This document shows, piece after piece, positions 42,601 through 50,756 of a stretch of DNA of 64,000 nucleotides (position 1 is the first letter of the stretch; every line of letters starts with the position of its first letter). This DNA is from Prosthecobacter sp. GTDB lineage: Bacteria; Verrucomicrobiota; Verrucomicrobiia; Verrucomicrobiales; Verrucomicrobiaceae. The position numbers and the translations under genes are program-made. The stretch covers positions 124,001 to 188,000 of the forward strand of contig NZ_JAXMIH010000010.1 of assembly GCF_034366625.1 (NCBI RefSeq), read 5' to 3'. Under the pieces are notes generated by a model. That model saw nothing but the letters and a program-made list of their open reading frames with translations. It did not search any database and had not been told where the DNA came from.

Positions 42601-43265
42601 ACAGCTTGGTTTTCAGAAATCGCATGCATGCCGGGCAACTGCTGGCCGAGGCCCTCATGAAGTACGCGGATCGCGAGGACGTGATCGTGCTCGGACTGCC
42701 CCGTGGCGGTGTGCCGGTGGCGTATGAGGTGGCGAAGCAACTGCATGCGCCGCTGGATGTGCTGGTGGTGCGCAAGCTCGGCGTGCCAGGCTATAAGGAA
42801 CTCGCGATGGGTGCCATCGCGAGCGGCGGGGTGCAGGTGATTCACCATGACGTGATGCGGGCCATGGGCATTCCGCGCGCTGCGCTTGAAGCCGAAGCCG
42901 TCTTGCAACTGAAGGAACTGCGCCGTCGAGAACTGGCCTACCGTGGACACACCGGCACACCGGAGATCAATGGCAGAATCGTCATCCTGGTCGATGACGG
43001 CATCGCCACCGGCTCCACCATCCGCGCTGCGGTGCAGGCGTTGCGACAACAGCATCCGCAGCAGATCATCATTGCCGTGCCAGTCGCGTCGCCTGATTCC
43101 TGCGCTGATCTAGAACCCATCGTCGATGAACTGCTCACCCTCATGACGCCGGAGGATTTTCGCGGCGTCAGCCAGTGGTATGAAGACTTCTCCCAGACCA
43201 CGGATGCCGAAGTCACGCAATTGCTCGTCAAGGCATCCGATCTTGAGCCAGCACCAATGCTCTGA
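42597..43265 (+). CDS. Phosphoribosyltransferase-family protein
   Basis: From MNSLVFRNRMHAGQLLAEAL (ATG at 42597) the product is 222 residues. The PRPP-binding loop is VILVDDGIATGSTIRAAVQAL (about 130, D-D-G-I-A-T-G-S-T), and VIVLGLPRGGVPVAYEVAKQL is the N-terminal P-R-G-G-V-P signature. The C-terminal half has IIIAVPVASPDSCADLEPIVDEL. This family is often coupled to a hydrolase of the type encoded just before it, and the two start and stop codons overlap (ATGA). Which base or substrate it uses is unknown. Confidence 0.9.
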   Translation: MNSLVFRNRMHAGQLLAEALMKYADREDVIVLGLPRGGVPVAYEVAKQLHAPLDVLVVRKLGVPGYKELAMGAIASGGVQVIHHDVMRAMGIPRAALEAEAVLQLKELRRRELAYRGHTGTPEINGRIVILVDDGIATGSTIRAAVQALRQQHPQQIIIAVPVASPDSCADLEPIVDELLTLMTPEDFRGVSQWYEDFSQTTDAEVTQLLVKASDLEPAPML

Positions 43266-43308
43266 CCATGAATCCACTCCCTGTGCCTGCCATCAACGAC
43301 TGCTTCCA

Positions 43309-44343
43309 ATGAACAACCCTCTCAAGCTCCTCCTCGTTGGCGACGTCATGCTCGGTCGTCAGGTCAATGAACACCTGCGTGACCAGCCGCCGGAATATCC
43401 CTGGGGCAACACGCTGCCGCTCTTCCTCGGAGCTGACTGGCGAGCGTGCAATCTGGAGTGCGTCATCACCGACCATGGCTCGCCATGGGCACGCTCTCCG
43501 AAAGCATATCACTTCCAGACCGATGCAAAAAATCTCGCGGCGCTGAAGGCGGCGCGGATGGATGCTGTCTCGTTGGCGAACAACCACACGCTCGACTTCA
43601 ACCATCGCGGCATGGTGGAGATGCTGAGGCTGCTGGATGGTGCCCATGTCGCTCATAGCGGTGCGGGATTAAACCGGGAGGAGGCAACGCAACTGGCTGT
43701 CAGTGAAGTGCGTGGCGTTCGCATCGGTTTTATCTCCTTCACCGACAATGAGCCGGCCTGGGACGCGGGAGAGGATCATCCCGGCATCTTTTATGTGCCG
43801 GTGGAGACCAACGACGAGCGTACGGCGGAACTCATCAACAAGGTCCATCAGGCACGGAGTCAGGTGGACGTGCTCATTGTGGCCGCCCACTGGGGCGGAA
43901 ACTGGGGCGCGCATCCGCGTGCGCAACACACCACGCTGGCGCACGGTCTCATCCGGGCCGGCGCGGACGTGATCTTCGGCCACTCGGCACATGTGTGCCG
44001 TGGCATTGAGGTCTTTGAAGGCGGGTTGATCCTGTATTCCACGGGTGATTTTGTGGACGACTACGCCATCGATCCCATCGAGCGCAACGACCGCTCCTGG
44101 ATCTTTGAGATCCTTGTTGAGGGCAAGCAGATCACCCATCTGCACCTTTTTCCCACCGTGATCAGGGAGTGCCAGGCACGCCTTGCAGAGCCAGTCGAGG
44201 CGGGTGCCATGATCACCGCCATGCAGGAGTTGTGCGCTCCATTCGGGACTGTTTCAACGGCTTCGGCGGGTTCGGACCGCCTGGTCATTGATGTGCTCCA
44301 GCACGCTGGGATCAACCGCGAGCCGGTGGCGAGCACCAAGTAA
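43309..44343 (+). CDS. CapA-family poly-gamma-glutamate-synthesis-like protein
   Basis: From MNNPLKLLLVGDVMLGRQVN (ATG at 43309) the product is 344 residues. It fits the CapA metallophosphoesterase-like fold: LLLVGDVMLG, WRACNLECVITDHG, DAVSLANNHTLDFNHRGMVEML, AHWGGNWGAHPR and ADVIFGHSAHVCRGIEVFEGGLILYSTGDFVDD. Conserved D, N and H residues are in place for metal binding. CapA takes part in capsule polyglutamate export in Bacillus, but no capB/capC are present here. Soluble; role unknown. Confidence 0.88.
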   Translation: MNNPLKLLLVGDVMLGRQVNEHLRDQPPEYPWGNTLPLFLGADWRACNLECVITDHGSPWARSPKAYHFQTDAKNLAALKAARMDAVSLANNHTLDFNHRGMVEMLRLLDGAHVAHSGAGLNREEATQLAVSEVRGVRIGFISFTDNEPAWDAGEDHPGIFYVPVETNDERTAELINKVHQARSQVDVLIVAAHWGGNWGAHPRAQHTTLAHGLIRAGADVIFGHSAHVCRGIEVFEGGLILYSTGDFVDDYAIDPIERNDRSWIFEILVEGKQITHLHLFPTVIRECQARLAEPVEAGAMITAMQELCAPFGTVSTASAGSDRLVIDVLQHAGINREPVASTK

Positions 44344-44601
44344 GACCCATGAAGACAGAAATCATTGTGATAGCAGTGATCGCCCCTCGGCCAGCCCGCT
44401 ATATTCGTGGCTGGCCACTGCTTGCATGCACTGTTGGAACATTCCTGATCTATGCCGCGATGCAGACGCGCAGCTCCAACATGGCCTTCACGACAATATC
44501 GGCAGAGTGCCTGACAGGTGATGGAGAGTGCCGCGATGTCTGCTGCGCCAGTATCTTCATGTCTCGCTTGTCATCGTGAAGAACCTCAACTCCAACATCA
44601 A

Positions 44602-45015
44602 ATGCAACAATCACCCCAGATCACTTTCCGCCACATGGATGTCTCACCCGCCGTCGAAGCGCGCATTCGCGAGGAGGTGGCGGCATTGGGGCACTATTTC
44701 AACCGCATCACCAGTTGCCGTGTGGTCGTCGAGGCGCCGCATCAGCATCACCAGCGGGGCAAAGGATTTCACATCAGTATCGACCTGCATGTGCCCGGTT
44801 CCGAGATCGTGGTAAACCACGAGCCCTCACTGCACGGCACCGTCGCAAACAGCGAAACCGGCGAGTGGGAGAAACATCTGGAGACACAGCCCGACCACAA
44901 GGACATCTATGTTTCCATCCGTGATGCCTTCGCCGCCGCACGCCGACGGCTGGAGGATTATGCCCGCGTCCTGCGCGGCGACACCAAGCACCACACCGAA
45001 GATGCGGAGGATTGA
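44602..45015 (+). CDS. HPF/RaiA-type ribosome hibernation factor
   Basis: From MQQSPQITFRHMDVSPAVEARIREEVAALG (ATG at 44602) the product is 137 residues. It matches the HPF/RaiA beta-alpha-beta fold: ITFRHMDVSPAVEARI, HYFNRITSCRVVVEAPHQHHQRGKGFHISIDLHVPG, VNHEPS and VSIRDAFAAARRRLEDYARVLRG. A tail rich in His/Asp/Glu follows. Such factors bind the 30S decoding region to store ribosomes during stress. There is no C-terminal dimerisation domain, so it is a short-type factor. The 258 bp before it hold no supported gene. Confidence 0.85.
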   Translation: MQQSPQITFRHMDVSPAVEARIREEVAALGHYFNRITSCRVVVEAPHQHHQRGKGFHISIDLHVPGSEIVVNHEPSLHGTVANSETGEWEKHLETQPDHKDIYVSIRDAFAAARRRLEDYARVLRGDTKHHTEDAED

Positions 45016-45017
45016 CC

Positions 45018-46367
45018 ATGCATGTAGCCGCCCAGGTGTCTCCCAAGTCGCTCGTGCGGGCGGCCGCACACCCTCTGCGTGAAGGCGAGATCTCCGACTA
45101 CGATCCGTTGCTCGATCTCATCGGCGATGCTCGGTTTGTGCTGCTGGGCGAGGCATCTCACGGCACGCATGAGTTCTACCGCGAACGCGCCCAGATCACC
45201 AAGCGGCTGATCACTGAGAAAGGTTTCACCGCCGTGGCGGTCGAAGCCGACTTCCCTGATGCCAGCCGCGTGAACCGCTATGTGCGCGGCATGGGCGATG
45301 ACATGGATGCCATTGACTCTCTCGGCGGCTTCAAGCGCTTTCCCGCGTGGATGTGGCGCAATGCCGATGTGCTCGACTTTGTCGGCTGGCTGCGCGCGCA
45401 TAACGATGGCCAGCCCAAGGAGCGGTCCAAAACAGGATTCTATGGCCTGGACCTCTACAGCATGAACTCCTCCATGGCGGTGGTGCTGGGCTATCTTGAC
45501 AAGGTCGATCCTGAAGCCGCCGCGCGTGCCCGGGCGCGCTATGCGTGCTTTGACAGTTTTGGCGGTGACACGCAGCGATATGGTTTTGAAACCGCCCGTG
45601 GCCATGGCTACTCGTGTGAAGACGCCGTTGTCAGTCAGTTTGTCGAGCTGTACTCACGCGCCAGCGAACTGGCACGGCTCGATGGGCGCGTGGCCGCCGA
45701 TGATTTCTTCATGGCCGAGCAGAACGCACGGCTCGTCAAAAATGCCGAGCAGTACTACCGCACCATGTATCGCAGCGATGTTTCGTCATGGAATCTGCGT
45801 GACACCCATATGGTGGAGACGCTCGTCGAGCTGGAGCGTCATCTCACGCATCAAGGGCGGCCGCCGAAAATCGTGGTATGGGCGCATAACTCCCACTTGG
45901 GTGATGCACGCGCCACCGCCATGGGGCACCGGGGTGAATGGAATGTCGGTCAGCTCATGCGTCAGCGCTACGGCGCGAAGGCTGTCCTGGTGGGGTTCAC
46001 GACGCATCACGGCACCGTCACCGCGAGTTCAGACTGGGGTGGTCAGGCGGAACGAAAGTGTGTGCGACCAGCCTTGCATGCCAGTTTCGAGACGCTGTTT
46101 CATGAGGTCGGATTGAAACGCTTTCTGCTGCTGTTGCGGGAGGACAGCCACCTCAAAGACGCCCTGCGTCAGTTGCATCTGGAGCGAGCGATTGGCGTCA
46201 TCTACCGGCCGGACACCGAGCGGCAAAGCCACTACTTCCATGCCCGCCTGTCGGACCAGTTTGATGCCGTGATTCATTTCGATGAAACCCGCGCCGTCGA
46301 ACCCTTGGAGCGAACTGCGGCATGGGAAGCCGGTGAAGTGCCGGAGACTTTCCCGTCAGGCATTTGA
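45018..46367 (+). CDS. Erythromycin-esterase-family protein
   Basis: From the ATG at 45018, preceded by GCGGAGG, the product is 449 residues. Family signature VLLGEASHGTHEFYRERAQITKRLI (about 40-64) provides the conserved Glu and His; AVAVEADFPDASRVNRYVRG, WVWRN-like PAWMWRNADVLDFVGWL and YGLDLYSMNSSM follow. A central insert (about 160-250) and VVWAHNSHLGDARATAMGHRGEWNVGQLMRQ complete the fold. Only some members hydrolyse macrolides; many in stress islands are of unknown substrate. It starts 2 bp after the hibernation-factor gene. Confidence 0.92.
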   Translation: MHVAAQVSPKSLVRAAAHPLREGEISDYDPLLDLIGDARFVLLGEASHGTHEFYRERAQITKRLITEKGFTAVAVEADFPDASRVNRYVRGMGDDMDAIDSLGGFKRFPAWMWRNADVLDFVGWLRAHNDGQPKERSKTGFYGLDLYSMNSSMAVVLGYLDKVDPEAAARARARYACFDSFGGDTQRYGFETARGHGYSCEDAVVSQFVELYSRASELARLDGRVAADDFFMAEQNARLVKNAEQYYRTMYRSDVSSWNLRDTHMVETLVELERHLTHQGRPPKIVVWAHNSHLGDARATAMGHRGEWNVGQLMRQRYGAKAVLVGFTTHHGTVTASSDWGGQAERKCVRPALHASFETLFHEVGLKRFLLLLREDSHLKDALRQLHLERAIGVIYRPDTERQSHYFHARLSDQFDAVIHFDETRAVEPLERTAAWEAGEVPETFPSGI

Positions 46368-46420
46368 GCGCAGGACCCCGATTCCACCTTCATCAGCTTT
46401 AACCTCAACCCACCTTCATC

Positions 46421-47740
46421 ATGCAAATCCTCTGTGCCACTGACTTTTCCAAAGCCGCCATGGCGGCCGCCGACATCGCTGCGGCGCTGGCGAAAAAACT
46501 GCAGCTTCCGCTGCGGCTCGTGCATTGCGCGCAGGACTATATTGTGATGGGCGATCTGCCGGTCGTGGTGCCGGATGACCAGCCTCTGCGCGAACAGCTC
46601 AAGCGTGAGGCGCAACGGTTGCGTGCCACCGGCTTGGAAGTCGTTGAAGAATTTCGTCATGGGAATGCCAGCCCGGAGATTATTGACGCAGCGGCTGAGC
46701 AGCCAACGAAGATGATCATTCTTGGATCGGTCGGCAAAGGCATGGCCGAGCGCTGGTTGCTCGGCAGCGTGGCGGAACGTGTCGCCGAAGGCGCGTCTGT
46801 GCCCACGCTGATCGTTCGTCAGCCGGATCTGCTGCGTGACTGGCTGGGCGGTGAAGCCGCGCTGCGTCTGCTCTGCGGTGTGGACTTCACCGCGTCGGCG
46901 GATGCAGCCATTGCGGCGGTGCAGACCTTGGTCACGCTGGGACAGGTGGAAGTTGAAGCGGCTTATGTGCGTCTGGTTGAAGATCACATCATCTCCAAGG
47001 AGCAGCAGGACGCTCGTCAGCGCGATGTTTGGGAGCGCCTGCATGCCATTCTCGGCGATGTGCCGGTCAAGGTGCATGTGAGTGATGTCGTCGGTCTGCC
47101 CGCAGCCGAGTTTCTGCGCACGGCGGATGAACAAAAGTCCGGCCTGCTGGTGGTCGGCACGCATCAGCGACATGGCTGGCAGCGGCTGAAGGCTCCTTCC
47201 TTCTCCCGCAGCACACTCGCGCATGCCACGGCCAACGTCCTCTGCGTTCCATCTGCCGCAGGCTTGCCTGAAACGTGCATCCCATCCATCCACCGCGTGC
47301 TCCTGGCGACGAATTTCACCGACGTTTGCACCGAAGCCCTCCGCCATGCCCACGGCTTGCTGCCTGCGGGTGGTGCCATTCACCTCGTACACGTCTGTCA
47401 TGAGCCATCGAGCGGCATCAATCCCGTCATTGCCTCCGAGGTGTATTTTGATCACAGCATCGCCACGACCAAGGCCAGGGGAGAGGCGGAGGTGAAATTG
47501 AAGGCACTGCCCGCCTCGCTACTGTCGGTTCCGGGTGTCGCCATCACATCCGAGGTGCTGACTCACCACGACATCGCCGCCGCCATCTGCGAGGCTGCGG
47601 AACGCCGGGGTGCCGATGTCATCTGCATGGGAACACAAGGACACTCTCGAACTGGTGTTGCCTTGCTGGGATCGACCGTGCAGGCGGTGCTCGCCGTTTC
47701 GCACAAACCCGTCTTTGTCGTCACGCCGCCACTTTCATGA
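46421..47740 (+). CDS. Three-domain universal stress protein
   Basis: The 439-residue protein contains three USP domains in line. Domain 1 (1-143) starts MQILCATDFSKAAMAAADIA and has GSVGKGMAERWLLGSVAERV. Domain 2 (about 145-285) starts LRLLCGVDFTASADAAIAA and has a degenerate loop (GTHQRHGWQRL). Domain 3 (about 287-439) has RVLLATNFTDVCTEALRHAHGLL and the intact ATP loop GTQGHSRTGVALLGSTVQAVL. Three-domain USPs are uncommon. It closes the long plus-strand gene series beginning at 41382. Confidence 0.92.
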   Translation: MQILCATDFSKAAMAAADIAAALAKKLQLPLRLVHCAQDYIVMGDLPVVVPDDQPLREQLKREAQRLRATGLEVVEEFRHGNASPEIIDAAAEQPTKMIILGSVGKGMAERWLLGSVAERVAEGASVPTLIVRQPDLLRDWLGGEAALRLLCGVDFTASADAAIAAVQTLVTLGQVEVEAAYVRLVEDHIISKEQQDARQRDVWERLHAILGDVPVKVHVSDVVGLPAAEFLRTADEQKSGLLVVGTHQRHGWQRLKAPSFSRSTLAHATANVLCVPSAAGLPETCIPSIHRVLLATNFTDVCTEALRHAHGLLPAGGAIHLVHVCHEPSSGINPVIASEVYFDHSIATTKARGEAEVKLKALPASLLSVPGVAITSEVLTHHDIAAAICEAAERRGADVICMGTQGHSRTGVALLGSTVQAVLAVSHKPVFVVTPPLS

Positions 47741-48104
47741 GCATCCCCTTATTCATGGGCACTCCCGGAAGCGGTTTTCGCGGGGCGGGACTTCCGCACG
47801 CGAAAGTCACTTTGAAGTCACACGCGAGCCATCAAGGTGTCGATTGGGGAAGTTTGGGGTCGTTTTCCATCGCTCAGGCAGGGAAATTTGGGCGCTCAAC
47901 ACACACCACCAAAGCCATTCTCTGCTGAGGTTGCCTTCTGGAAGGCCTTTTAGTCGGAAGGTTTTGGCCTGATCGCAGGAGATCCATGCCGTCAGGTGAA
48001 TCACTCGATCAGTTTGGCAGATGTTGCATTGCTAGGTGTGTTAAAGTATTTATTCACAGTTGAGTGTGTGAGTTATCACGCTCAGCGCGTGACTCGAAAA
48101 GACC
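47741..48104. other. Intergenic region without a confident gene
   Basis: About 360 bp after the three-domain USP gene. A short open frame overlapping the USP stop (from 47737) has a composition unlike the neighbouring proteins. A small GCCTTC/GAAGGC stem followed by CTTTTA at 47933-47951 could be a weak terminator. The base composition begins to fall towards the accessory block. Confidence 0.5.
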
Positions 48105-48537
48105 GCAAAAACTCGACCGTGCCTACCTGGATGGCAAGCAGCCAGGACCGCTCAGCCCAAGTGAAACGCTTCCAGAAAGACCCGAACTGCCGCATCTTCC
48201 TCAGCCCTCAAAGCCGGTGGTTATGGCATCAATCTGGCAGCCGCCGACAACGTCATCCTGGCCGACCCGTGGTGGAATCCCGCCGTCGAATCCCAAGCCA
48301 TCGACCGCGCGCACCGCATCGGCCAGCAAAAGGTCGTCAACGCCTACCGCTTGGCCATCCGTGGCACCGTCGAGGAACGCATCCTCAAGCTCCAAGCCCA
48401 AAAACGCGAGTTCGTGGAAGCCGCCCTGAATGATCAAAGCGCCGATGATGGAAGGCTTGAGCGAGACGGATCTGGAGGAACTGATTCGACCTGACCAAAA
48501 CGCCTCAAACGAAAGGCGAGTAATGCCCGCGCTTGAA
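48105..48537 (+). pseudogene. SNF2-family helicase C-terminal fragment, multiply frameshifted
   Basis: Read across three frames the region gives LDRAYLDG, then [22 protein letters not shown], then [60 protein letters not shown], and finally [18 protein letters not shown]. These are helicase motifs V (G-Y-G-I-N-L) and VI ([11 protein letters not shown]) and the C-terminal tail of SNF2/RapA-like ATPases. Frameshifts lie near 48136, 48210 and 48440, and the ATPase half is absent. It ends at the direct repeat, so it probably was broken when the accessory block inserted. Confidence 0.8.
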
Positions 48538-48570
48538 CCGCCATAATTGATCTGAACCAGTACCAGTTAA
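48533..48570 (+). repeat. Left 38-bp direct repeat bracketing the accessory block
   Basis: These 38 bases recur at 51789-51826 in the same orientation with one mismatch. The repeat starts TTGAACCGCCATAATTG and continues TCTGAACCAGTACCA. At this left copy the last part extends into a perfect hairpin (GAACCAGTACCA at 48554-48565 and its complement at 48572-48583), which the right copy lacks. Confidence 0.75.
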
Positions 48571-48805
48571 TTGGTACTGGTTCACACCGAATATGGGAAT
48601 TTCAAGCGGCATTTGGCACCGTGCGTTTTTGCGACGGTTAGCCAAATGTTCCCCTGCTTCTCTCTACGCCACGGCAGGAACGTTGTCTTGAGCGGCTGGC
48701 ATGTGGCCTGCGGTCACGGGGATTATCGGTTGCAGTGTTTCTAGAATCCCGGTCTGCGGACTCTTGGGCGCTGCGATGCCTGCGGTCACGGCTTGGCGTG
48801 AAATG

Positions 48806-49687
48806 CTACTCTGCCCATGTCTGGCGAAAGGCCAGCGCGAAGGCTCTTTCCTGCGCGGCTGCTTCGCTGGCGTCCATCATCTCCACCACTTCGCGCAAGC
48901 TCCAGACGTGGCTGGACACGCCAGCAGCCATTGCGGGCGTACGCTTGAGGGTTTGATGCACGCGGCAGAAGTTAAAGTGCATGAAGCCGAGCGCGATCAT
49001 GTGCTTGTGGTTGGGGACGATCTTGGAATGCGCGTTGGTTTTGCGGGCGAATCTCCGGTTTTGCATCCTCATCGTGAGGTTTGAGCGTTCCACGAAGGAC
49101 GTGCAAGTGCGCTCCATGTCTGGCTTGCCGTAGCCTTTGACCTTGCGAGCGCCAATGCAGACTTCGCGGCCCTCTTTGTTCTTGCTGTAGAGCTTGATCA
49201 AGCGCCCGTGGGCGTACTCGTCGTTACCGAATGCGTAGGAGATGGCGAGCGGGTAGCTTTGCAGGCCATCGGTGGAGATTTGCGGCGGCTTGGCGAAACG
49301 GTGCGGCAGCTTGCGGCAGAAGCGCACGGCATTCTCGAATGTGCGGCCCCCGACATGCCAGCCAATGATGAGTTTCGTGTCTGCGCAAATGCACTTCCAC
49401 ACCCAAACGTCACCTTCCACCGGATCATGGATCAATTCGCGAGGGTCTTCCTTGCCCCGGTTCTTGTGGCCCACGAAAGACCAAAGCTCGTCCATCTCCA
49501 CATGCGAGCTTGGCAGGTTCACCAGATGCTCGTCCATGTATGCCTCGGAGGCAGCGCCAGCGCGTTGCAGGAGGCTTAGAATCGTGTTCTTGGCGGCACC
49601 CGTGATGCGCGTGGTACTGGCGACGCTGTTCCCCTCGCAGAGACATTGCAGGATGGCGGCACGTTTGGGGGTGGAGAGCGTTTCCAT
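48806..49687 (-). CDS. IS1-family transposase
   Basis: The 293-residue protein has a helix-turn-helix N-terminus (1-55: KRAAILQCLCEGNSVASTTRITGAAKNTILSLL) and a DDE catalytic core with VEMDELWSFVGHKNRG (Asp, about 66), ISTDGLQSYPLAI (Asp, about 140) and SFVERSNLTMRMQNRRFARKTNAHSK (Glu, about 200). It appears intact. The insertion-sequence ends were not securely identified: a 10-bp inverted pair, GCGTTTTTGC at 48623-48632 and its complement at 51766-51775, encloses it and the following genes. Typical IS1 elements of this long type are about 1 kb. Confidence 0.85.
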   Translation of the reverse strand: METLSTPKRAAILQCLCEGNSVASTTRITGAAKNTILSLLQRAGAASEAYMDEHLVNLPSSHVEMDELWSFVGHKNRGKEDPRELIHDPVEGDVWVWKCICADTKLIIGWHVGGRTFENAVRFCRKLPHRFAKPPQISTDGLQSYPLAISYAFGNDEYAHGRLIKLYSKNKEGREVCIGARKVKGYGKPDMERTCTSFVERSNLTMRMQNRRFARKTNAHSKIVPNHKHMIALGFMHFNFCRVHQTLKRTPAMAAGVSSHVWSLREVVEMMDASEAAAQERAFALAFRQTWAE

Positions 49688-49700
49688 GAGATTTCTTGGG

Positions 49701-49754
49701 TTGACTTACCGTAACACGGAAATACATTGGTTGCAACAACTTCCCGTATTACGG
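49701..49754 (+). promoter_or_regulatory. Promoter with twin CCGTAAyACGG palindromes
   Basis: The palindromes CCGTAACACGG (49709-49719, one mismatch) and CCGTATTACGG (49744-49754, perfect) lie 35 bp apart between the transposase and the ribbon-helix-helix gene. A candidate -35 TTGACT (49701) and -10 TACATT (49723) put the first palindrome in the spacer and the second at the start codon, so a bound repressor would block transcription. The encoded RHH protein is the likely repressor. Confidence 0.6.
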
Positions 49755-49756
49755 AA

Positions 49757-49933
49757 ATGAAAAGAACAACACTAGGACGCCCCAAGCTGCCGGAAGATGA
49801 AACGAAGCAGGTTTTCACCCTGCGCCTTTCGGCCAACGAAAAAGAAGCCATCGCAACCGCAGCCAACAAGGCCAAGCAGAAGCCGAGGGAATGGGCGCGA
49901 GCGGTCTTGCTCGCCAACTCTGCTGTGGCGTAA
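49757..49933 (+). CDS. Ribbon-helix-helix DNA-binding protein
   Basis: From MKRTTLGRPKLPEDETKQVF the product is 58 residues. The layout is a short basic arm, a beta strand (TKQVFTLRLSANE), a first helix (ANEKEAIATAANKAKQ) and a second helix (KPREWARAVLLANSAV), the MetJ/Arc/CopG type used by antitoxins and plasmid regulators. The palindromes just upstream suggest that it represses its own promoter. The gene lies 69 bp from the divergent transposase start. Confidence 0.72.
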   Translation: MKRTTLGRPKLPEDETKQVFTLRLSANEKEAIATAANKAKQKPREWARAVLLANSAVA

Positions 49934-50018
49934 AGACGTTACGTACGTGGGGCAATTTTATTGCGCTGCACCAGAAAGGAGAATTGACAATCCGGCACCC
50001 CTGCCGTCTCCTCACGGG

Positions 50019-50252
50019 GTGAGGTTTCATTGCACACGGCATTTTTACCAGCGCCTAGAGGAGCGCGATTTGTCGTACCAATCTTGTCAGGATGCGATAA
50101 ATTATCCCGATTCACACGAACACATTCCAGGGAAGCCCCTGCATAAGGGCAAAATTAAGAGATTCAAAAAAACCGTTGATGGAAAAACTCTCGTCGTTAT
50201 CGCTGAGATTAAACGTACTGAAGCTTGGCTTGTCACTGCATATTATCTATGA
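50019..50252 (+). CDS. DUF4258 domain protein
   Basis: The product is about 77 residues from the GTG at 50019 (MRFHCTRHFYQRLEERDLS); an upstream start with AAAGGAG at 49977 is possible. It matches DUF4258: a H-x2-x-R-L/M-x-E-R core, NYPDSHEHIPGKP, then KTLVVIAEIKRTEAWLVTAYYL, the strand that ends in the conserved Y-Y/K. DUF4258 resembles RelE/BrnT-like toxins and is often paired with DUF2283. Its stop overlaps the next start by 4 bp. Confidence 0.72.
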   Translation: MRFHCTRHFYQRLEERDLSYQSCQDAINYPDSHEHIPGKPLHKGKIKRFKKTVDGKTLVVIAEIKRTEAWLVTAYYL

Positions 50253-50566
50253 AAGAAAACCACACGTTTTTTGTGCAGAGTAAAACTGCTCCAACGGTCG
50301 AAATTGATTTCGACTCGCACGCTGCGTATGTGCGCTTTAAGAGCGGGAAGGTTGCAAAAACTATCGCCAAACAAACGGCGGGAGGAATGCATCTAGCAAT
50401 TGATTTTGACTCGCGGGGCGAGGTGATTGGAATTGAGAGCATTGGGTTCAACGAGTTCAACCTGTCCAAGGTGGTGGCGGCGGCTAAAGTTGACGCCCCG
50501 AATGTGGACTTCTCGAAAGCAAAAATACGCAGCACGCCACATCGCGAAGAATTGTGTGCGGCGTGA
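50249..50566 (+). CDS. DUF2283 domain protein
   Basis: The 105-residue product, from MKENHTFFVQSKTAPTVEIDFDSHAAYVRFKSGKVAKT, contains the DUF2283 core AAYVRF and MHLAIDFDSRGEVIGIESIGFNEFNL (D-x-D-x-x-G-x-x-x-G-I-E/I-L/I). DUF2283 proteins typically follow DUF4258 proteins, as here, and the pair is thought to be toxin-antitoxin-like. It starts inside the previous stop (ATGA). Confidence 0.85.
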   Translation: MKENHTFFVQSKTAPTVEIDFDSHAAYVRFKSGKVAKTIAKQTAGGMHLAIDFDSRGEVIGIESIGFNEFNLSKVVAAAKVDAPNVDFSKAKIRSTPHREELCAA

Positions 50567-50584
50567 GATTTTAAGTCAGTGCCT

Positions 50585-50737
50585 CTAGCGCTGCTTTGCT
50601 GGCTTCTTGACCGATTCAGGATCAGCCTTGGCGATGAAATCCGCCATCCATCTCTGCGCAGAGCGTACGCCCGCTTCTGCCGCACTGGTGGCGGTTTTAC
50701 GCTTGGCTCGTTTGGTTGCGCGTTTGGTGGTTGCCAT
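50585..50737 (-). CDS. Small basic hypothetical protein
   Basis: From MATTKRATKRAKRKTATSAAEAGVRSAQRWMADFI (ATG at 50737) the product is 50 residues with a strongly basic N-terminus and a short helix. It is convergent with the DUF2283 gene. Size and composition suit a small DNA-associated protein, but no family was recognised. Confidence 0.45.
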   Translation of the reverse strand: MATTKRATKRAKRKTATSAAEAGVRSAQRWMADFIAKADPESVKKPAKQR

Positions 50738-50756
50738 GGGGTAAGGATGGCACAGG

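Noticed and set aside
44349..44579. Possible 76-codon reading frame before the hibernation-factor gene
   Set aside because: It starts with a plausible MKTEIIVIAVIA but has an odd mixed composition, no family resemblance, and overlaps the region just before a well supported start at 44602. I treat the 258-bp gap as untranslated.
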